DNA from: Clostridiales bacterium UBA8960
Lineage (GTDB): Bacteria > Bacillota > Clostridia > Peptostreptococcales > Acidaminobacteraceae
NCBI GenBank assembly: GCA_003482695.1
Contig: DMYC01000288.1
Span: forward strand, 1-5,296
Direction: 5' to 3'
Length of the DNA: 5,296 bases
This document shows, piece by piece, positions 1-5,296 of the stretch (position 1 is its first letter; every line of letters begins with the position of its first letter). The position numbers and the translations under genes were made by a program. The notes beneath the pieces are model-generated. The model was not told where the DNA came from. It was given only the letters and a program-made list of their open reading frames with translations, and ran no database searches.

Positions 1-1
1 G

Positions 2-2241
<2,240 letters not shown>

Positions 2242-2244
<3 letters not shown>

Positions 2245-2250
2245 GGGGTG
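2242..2250 (+). promoter_or_regulatory. Ribosome binding site of atpC overlapping the atpD stop
   Basis: The atpD stop codon TAG at 2242-2244 runs straight into a G-rich Shine-Dalgarno sequence (GGGGGTG, 2244-2250), five bases before the ATG at 2256. The placement supports ATG 2256 over the in-frame ATG at 2271 as the atpC start. It also suggests that ribosomes ending atpD translation help to load atpC, which is an inference from spacing alone. Confidence 0.7.
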
Positions 2251-2255
2251 ACTTA

Positions 2256-2669
2256 ATGGGCAAAAAATTCATGCTCGAAGTCGTAACACCTGACCGTAAC
2301 TTCTTTGAGGGAGAGACGGACATGGTAATCGTCAGAACGACAGAGGGCGACATAGGAATTTTATATGACCATGAACCTCTGGTTGCACCACTTCGTATCG
2401 GAAGCATGCGCGTTAGAAAGGACGACCAGTCCTTTGATTTTGCGGCGTGTTCTGCGGGATTTGTCACCGTTACTGAAGATAAAGTCACTGTCATCGTCGA
2501 TTCTGCCGAGTGGGTGGATGAAATCGATCTTGAAAGGGCGCTTGTGGCAAAAGGACGTGCCGAAAAACGCATTCAAGAAGGCAATGAAAAAGGTGTAGAT
2601 GTCATAAGAGCAAGACTGGCGCTTGAAAGAGCGATCAACCGTATCAAGTTAAGAGAAGTAAGAAAATAA
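2256..2669 (+). CDS. atpC: F-type ATP synthase epsilon subunit
   Basis: This gene encodes the small rotor subunit that joins gamma to the c-ring and, through its C-terminal helices, can inhibit ATP hydrolysis. At 137 residues it has the normal two-domain length. The N-terminal beta-sandwich (about 1-87) contains the typical stretches LEVVTPDRNFFEGETDMVIV, EGDIGIL and HEPLVAPLRIG. The C-terminal helical hairpin (about 90-137) is rich in Arg, Lys, Glu and Ala. It includes IDLERA at residues 90-95, which fits the I(L)DxxRA motif described for ATP-binding epsilon subunits such as that of Bacillus PS3, and a later RARLALERAINRIK helix. The start at 2256 is backed by a strong ribosome binding site. 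The gene begins 11 bases after the atpD stop and is the last gene of the ATP synthase operon, with a terminator immediately downstream. Confidence 0.97.
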   Translation: MGKKFMLEVVTPDRNFFEGETDMVIVRTTEGDIGILYDHEPLVAPLRIGSMRVRKDDQSFDFAACSAGFVTVTEDKVTVIVDSAEWVDEIDLERALVAKGRAEKRIQEGNEKGVDVIRARLALERAINRIKLREVRK

Positions 2670-2685
2670 TCATGGATTATGCTTT

Positions 2686-2716
2686 AAAGGGACGCACTTG
2701 CGTCCCTTTTGTCTTT
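2686..2716 (+). terminator. Rho-independent terminator of the atp operon
   Basis: A perfect 10-bp inverted repeat (AAAGGGACGC, 2686-2695; GCGTCCCTTT, 2700-2709) encloses the 4-base loop ACTT. The descending arm runs into a T-rich tract (TTTTGTCTTT, 2707-2716). It starts 16 bases after the atpC stop. A GC-rich lower-middle stem followed by T residues is the classic intrinsic terminator form on the + strand. It should separate the atp operon from the murA-mbl unit, although some read-through cannot be excluded. Confidence 0.93.
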
Positions 2717-2754
2717 GTGAACATAAATTAATTTTAAAAAAATGTAAAAAGGTA

Positions 2755-2783
2755 TAGATAGTGAGAAACATTTTATATATAAT
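2755..2783 (+). promoter_or_regulatory. Candidate sigma-A promoter P1 upstream of murA
   Basis: A perfect TATAAT -10 hexamer lies at 2778-2783, with TAGATA (2755-2760, 4 of 6 matches to TTGACA) 17 bases upstream. An A/T-rich stretch at 2727-2750 could act as an UP element. The predicted transcript start near 2790 gives a leader of about 95 bases before murA. The surrounding sequence is so AT-rich that a chance TATAAT is quite possible. The need for a new promoter after the atp terminator makes it more credible. Confidence 0.42.
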
Positions 2784-2798
2784 AATAAATGACTATGT

Positions 2799-2812
2799 CC
2801 AGTTTAAACTGG
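2799..2812. promoter_or_regulatory. Perfect 14-bp palindrome, possible operator
   Basis: The sequence CCAGTTTAAACTGG is a perfect palindrome in the murA upstream region, just downstream of the predicted P1 start point and 15 bases before the P2 -35 element. A site of this kind can bind a dimeric regulator. In RNA it could form a weak 5-bp hairpin with a UUAA loop. A partial echo of the half-site (GTTTACTG, 2812-2819) follows directly. I do not recognise it as the operator of a known regulator, and function is inferred from symmetry and place only. Confidence 0.35.
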
Positions 2813-2826
2813 TTTACTGAATTAAG

Positions 2827-2855
2827 TTGAAAATAAGCATATTACTTTATATAGA
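2827..2855 (+). promoter_or_regulatory. Candidate sigma-A promoter P2 upstream of murA
   Basis: TTGAAA at 2827-2832 (5 of 6 matches to the -35 consensus) is followed after 17 bases by TATAGA at 2850-2855 (4 of 6 matches to the -10 consensus). The predicted start near 2862 leaves a short leader of about 23 bases that still includes the murA ribosome binding site. The -35 is better than that of P1, the -10 is worse. Either or both could be used. Confidence 0.38.
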
Positions 2856-2873
2856 GAGACACAAGTTATGAAT

Positions 2874-2878
2874 GGAGG
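2874..2878 (+). promoter_or_regulatory. Ribosome binding site fixing the TTG start of murA
   Basis: GGAGG at 2874-2878 lies six bases before the TTG at 2885. Two nearby ATG codons (2868 and 2872) are out of frame with murA. The first in-frame ATG lies well inside conserved MurA sequence, beyond the K22-N23 active-site pair. The spacing therefore supports TTG as the true initiation codon. Confidence 0.85.
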
Positions 2879-2884
2879 ATTATA

Positions 2885-4147
2885 TTGGCTAAGCTACTCG
2901 TAGAAAAGAGTGAACCACTTAGAGGTTCAGTTAAGATAAAAGGTGCGAAAAATTCGGTTTTAAAGCTTATGGCTGCATCTATTTTGGCAGATGAAACATG
3001 CACGATAGAAAGTGTACCTGAACTGATCGATGTTGAAGTGATGCTTACTTTACTTGGCGCGCTCGGTATGACATCGAATTACGATCGAGTAAACGAAGTG
3101 ATAGAGATTTACCCAGCGAAGGAACTTAAATGTGAGGCGCCTTATGAGTTGATTCAAAAGATGAGAGCGTCTTTTTTAGTGATGGGTCCACTCTTAGCAA
3201 AAAAAGGCATCGCAAAAGTATCCATGCCTGGGGGGTGTGCGATTGGGGCCAGACCCATCGATCTGCACTTAAAAGGGTTTCAAGCGCTGGGCGCTGAAGT
3301 GACACTTGGTCATGGTTATATAGAAGCAAAAGCGGAGAACGGTCTTGTTGGCTCTGAAATCTACCTCGACTTTCCAAGCGTAGGTGCGACAGAAAACATC
3401 ATGATGGCAGCGACGACAGCAAAGGGACTTACACTCATTCAAAATGCTGCGAAAGAACCTGAAATAATTGATTTGGCCAACTTTCTAAATGAGATGGGCG
3501 CTAACGTCAAAGGCGCAGGTACAGATACGATTAGAATAACAGGCGTTGAAAAGTTAGGTGGCACGCGTCATCAGACCATTCCTGACCGAATCATCGCTGC
3601 AACTTATATGGTGGCTGCTGCATTGACAGGTGGCGATATCACGATTGAAAACGTCGTATCCAGTCACGTAAAACCGGTGACTGCTAAACTTAGAGAAATG
3701 GGCGTCACAGTAGAAGATGATGATGACAGAATAAGGGTTTATACGACAGGACCACTTAAGTCAGTGGATTTGACGACACTTCCATATCCAGGTTTCCCAA
3801 CAGATGCGCAAGCACAATTTATGGCACTTTTATCTGTTTCTGAAGGCACCAGTGTCATCACAGAAACCGTTTTTGAAAACCGCTTTAGACATGTGGCAGA
3901 AATCAATCGCATGGGTGCAAATATTAAAATCGAGGGCCATAGTGCAGTCATTCAAGGGGTGAAGAAGCTGCAAGGCGCACAAGTTAAAGCGACAGACCTT
4001 AGAGCGGGTGCGGCACTTGTACTCGCAGGACTTATCGCAGAAGGCACAACTGAAATCGATGAGATTTATCATATTGATCGAGGGTATCCGCAAATTGAAA
4101 AAGATTTAGTAAGCCTAGGCGCTAAGATTAGAAGAGTTGAAGCATAG
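2885..4147 (+). CDS. murA: UDP-N-acetylglucosamine 1-carboxyvinyltransferase
   Basis: MurA transfers enolpyruvate from phosphoenolpyruvate to UDP-GlcNAc in the cytoplasm, the first committed step of peptidoglycan synthesis and the target of fosfomycin. It has 420 residues, the normal length, and the EPSP-synthase-like two-domain fold is expected. Visible landmarks are K22-N23 in GAKNSVLK, the loop MPGGCAIGARPIDLHLKG with catalytic Cys118 (E. coli C115) and R123, PTDAQAQF with Asp307 (E. coli D305), R373 in DLRAGAAL, and R399 in HIDRGY. The cysteine implies a fosfomycin-sensitive type, since resistant natural variants carry Asp there. Translation starts at TTG, which gives MAKLLVEKSEPLRGSVKIKG, collinear with known MurA N-termini. 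Firmicutes often have two paralogues; the place after the atp operon matches B. subtilis murAA. It probably shares a transcript with the next gene, 37 bases on. Confidence 0.97.
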   Translation: MAKLLVEKSEPLRGSVKIKGAKNSVLKLMAASILADETCTIESVPELIDVEVMLTLLGALGMTSNYDRVNEVIEIYPAKELKCEAPYELIQKMRASFLVMGPLLAKKGIAKVSMPGGCAIGARPIDLHLKGFQALGAEVTLGHGYIEAKAENGLVGSEIYLDFPSVGATENIMMAATTAKGLTLIQNAAKEPEIIDLANFLNEMGANVKGAGTDTIRITGVEKLGGTRHQTIPDRIIAATYMVAAALTGGDITIENVVSSHVKPVTAKLREMGVTVEDDDDRIRVYTTGPLKSVDLTTLPYPGFPTDAQAQFMALLSVSEGTSVITETVFENRFRHVAEINRMGANIKIEGHSAVIQGVKKLQGAQVKATDLRAGAALVLAGLIAEGTTEIDEIYHIDRGYPQIEKDLVSLGAKIRRVEA

Positions 4148-4184
4148 ATCGTAGCGTACAAATATTAATGGAAGGTGGCGCAAA

Positions 4185-5213
4185 ATGTTTGGCGTAGGCA
4201 CAGAAATTGGGATTGACTTGGGTACAGCCAGTGTACTGGTGTACATAAAAGGAAAAGGCATCGTACTGAGAGAACCTTCAGTCGTTGCTATAGATAAAAA
4301 CACAGACAGAGTCCTCGCAGTAGGCAATGAAGCGAGAAAGATGCTCGGTAGAACACCGGGTAACATCATCGCGATCAGACCGCTTAAAGATGGCGTCATT
4401 TCTGATTACGATGTGACAGAGAGAATGCTCAGATATTTTATAAATAAAACGTGTGGCAAAAGAAGATTGTTTAAACCTAAGATTATTATTTGTGTACCGA
4501 GTGGCGTCACTGAAGTTGAAAAGCGTGCTGTACTAGATGCGACGATGGAAGCTGGCGGCGGTAAGACGTTTTTAATCGAAGAACCGATCGCAGCTGCGAT
4601 TGGTGCTGGACTTGACATCACCAAGCCGGATGGCAATATGGTCATCGATATCGGTGGTGGTACATCAGACATCGCCGTGATCTCTCTCGGTGGCATCGTC
4701 GTAAGTACGTCCATTAAAGTTGCCGGTGATAAATTTGATGAGGCGATCATCAAGTACATGAGAAAGAAACATAATCTATTAATAGGTGAGCGTACGGCTG
4801 AAGAATTAAAAATCAACGTCGGAACGGCTTACCCTAGAACAAAGACCGTTAAGATGGACTGTAGAGGCAGAGACCTCATAACAGGCCTACCTAAAAATAT
4901 ATCCATTTCTAGCGATGAAATGCTTGAAGCGTTACAAGAAGTTGTCAACTCTGTCGCAGACGCGGTTCATTTCGTCTTAGAGAAAACACCACCTGAACTT
5001 GCATCAGACATCAGTTCAAGAGGCATCGTCATGACAGGTGGAGGCTCTTTGCTTCATGGCCTTAACAAATTGCTCGAAAAACGCACAGGCATACCGACAT
5101 ATATTGCTGATGATGCCGTTAGCTGTGTGGCAAAAGGGACAGGCATGAGCCTTGAACATTTGGACATCTTAGAAAAGAATATGATGACTTCTTCTAGGAA
5201 GAAGTATCTCTAA
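4185..5213 (+). CDS. mbl: MreB-family actin homologue, Mbl type
   Basis: This is a bacterial actin that forms membrane-associated filaments and directs lateral peptidoglycan synthesis in rod-shaped cells. At 342 residues it is of normal size. The actin-fold nucleotide motifs are in order: phosphate 1 GIDLGTASV (9-17, Asp11), the EEPIAAAIGAG segment (Glu132-Glu133), phosphate 2 VIDIGGGTSD (153-162, Asp155) and the adenosine motif TGGGSLLHG (284-292). L95-F96 sit where other MreB proteins have a hydrophobic membrane-insertion loop. The opening (KGKGIVLREPSVVAIDKN, GRTPGNIIAIRPLKDGVISD) resembles B. subtilis Mbl more than MreB from memory, and the place downstream of murA matches mbl. The EEPIAAAIGAG text is more MreB-like, so the paralogue label is less certain than the family. 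The ATG at 4185 follows AAGGTGG (4172-4178). The C-terminal tail is basic (SSRKKYL). Confidence 0.9.
   Translation: MFGVGTEIGIDLGTASVLVYIKGKGIVLREPSVVAIDKNTDRVLAVGNEARKMLGRTPGNIIAIRPLKDGVISDYDVTERMLRYFINKTCGKRRLFKPKIIICVPSGVTEVEKRAVLDATMEAGGGKTFLIEEPIAAAIGAGLDITKPDGNMVIDIGGGTSDIAVISLGGIVVSTSIKVAGDKFDEAIIKYMRKKHNLLIGERTAEELKINVGTAYPRTKTVKMDCRGRDLITGLPKNISISSDEMLEALQEVVNSVADAVHFVLEKTPPELASDISSRGIVMTGGGSLLHGLNKLLEKRTGIPTYIADDAVSCVAKGTGMSLEHLDILEKNMMTSSRKKYL
5187..5205 (+). other. Inverted repeat over the last codons of mbl
   Basis: A perfect 8-bp inverted repeat (ACTTCTTC, 5187-5194; GAAGAAGT, 5198-5205) with a 3-base TAG loop lies within the last codons of mbl, five bases before the stop codon. 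No T tract follows, so it is not a standard intrinsic terminator. It could protect the 3' end of the mRNA, or be a by-product of the codons for Ser-Ser-Arg-Lys-Lys. Confidence 0.45.
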
Positions 5214-5236
5214 CCTTCATACCTGTGGTGTGTGGG
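5214..5236 (+). other. Imperfect hairpin directly after the mbl stop
   Basis: CCTTCATACC (5214-5223) can pair with GGTGTGTGGG (5227-5236) around a TGT loop. The stem has nine pairs, two of them G-U, and one internal T-T mismatch. The G-U pairs make it more stable in the + strand transcript than in its complement. What follows is CTAATTTAAAAAAG without a run of T, so termination is doubtful. It may be a weak or Rho-assisted 3' end for the murA-mbl transcript, or chance. Confidence 0.25.
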
Positions 5237-5257
5237 CTAATTTAAAAAAGTTAAGCA

Positions 5258-5296
5258 TTAGGCTAAGTCCTCGTTCGCTTCTTTAATCTGATTTAT
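5258..5296 (-). CDS. Possible C-terminal end of a convergent gene (partial, unidentified)
   Basis: Read on the - strand from the right edge, one frame is open for 12 codons and ends in TAA, giving INQIKEANEDLA. The composition is hydrophilic and helix-forming, as at many protein C-termini, and the other two - strand frames meet stops almost at once. Twelve open codons are only weak evidence, since a random frame would often be open this long. If real, it is a gene convergent with mbl, with its stop 44 bases from the mbl stop. The product cannot be named from this fragment. Confidence 0.3.
   Translation of the reverse strand: MNQIKEANEDLA

Noticed and set aside
2753..2758. TATAGA as a third -10 element upstream of murA
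   Set aside because: The bases 17 upstream are AATTTT, a poor -35, and the region is too AT-rich for a lone hexamer to count.
4406..4816. Open - strand frame of 136 codons inside mbl
   Set aside because: It lies wholly antisense to the conserved actin-fold gene, and its Ser/Pro/Met-rich text mirrors the codon bias of the + strand.
5235..5266. GGCTAA repeated at 5235 and 5261, and CTAAT/ATTAG as a hairpin
   Set aside because: A 6-base repeat and a 5-bp stem with a long AT-rich loop are expected by chance in this composition.

Overview
The window looks like an ordinary chromosomal housekeeping region from a Gram-positive bacterium of the Firmicutes, most likely a Clostridia-type lineage. Supporting points are the atpG-atpD-atpC order followed by murA and an MreB-family gene, strong AGGAGG-like ribosome binding sites, a TTG start codon, moderate-to-low GC by eye, and protein texts closest to firmicute versions as I remember them. 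Genus-level assignment (for example a Fusibacter- or Acidaminobacter-like organism) would be a guess.

Layout. Positions 2-814 hold the end of atpG (gamma subunit of F1-ATPase, cut off by the left edge of the window). atpD (beta, 838-2244) and atpC (epsilon, 2256-2669) follow. The three are closely spaced on the + strand and form the distal end of an F-type ATP synthase operon, which closes with a perfect 10-bp stem intrinsic terminator at 2686-2716. An AT-rich intergenic region (2717-2884) carries two candidate promoters and a perfect 14-bp palindrome. murA (2885-4147, TTG start) and an mbl-type mreB homologue (4185-5213) come next, 37 bases apart and probably co-transcribed. The last 83 bases hold two small hairpins at or just after the end of mbl and possibly the last 12 codons of a convergent gene on the - strand.

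How the genes work together. AtpG, AtpD and AtpC are the rotor shaft, catalytic subunit and inhibitory or coupling subunit of F1, on the cytoplasmic face of the membrane. MurA makes the first committed peptidoglycan precursor, and Mbl filaments organise lateral wall synthesis, so the second unit pairs precursor supply with wall patterning. In Bacillus subtilis the same neighbourhood also contains sporulation genes (spoIID, spoIIID and others) between murA and mbl. Here they are absent and the two wall genes are directly adjacent, which may mark a lineage that has lost sporulation.

I see no mobile element, CRISPR array, RNA gene or novel multi-gene system. The points worth a second look are small: the compacted murA-mbl junction, the palindrome in the murA leader, the overlapping short reading frames at the murA start, a changed DELSEED loop in the beta subunit, and the hairpins and possible convergent gene end on the right.
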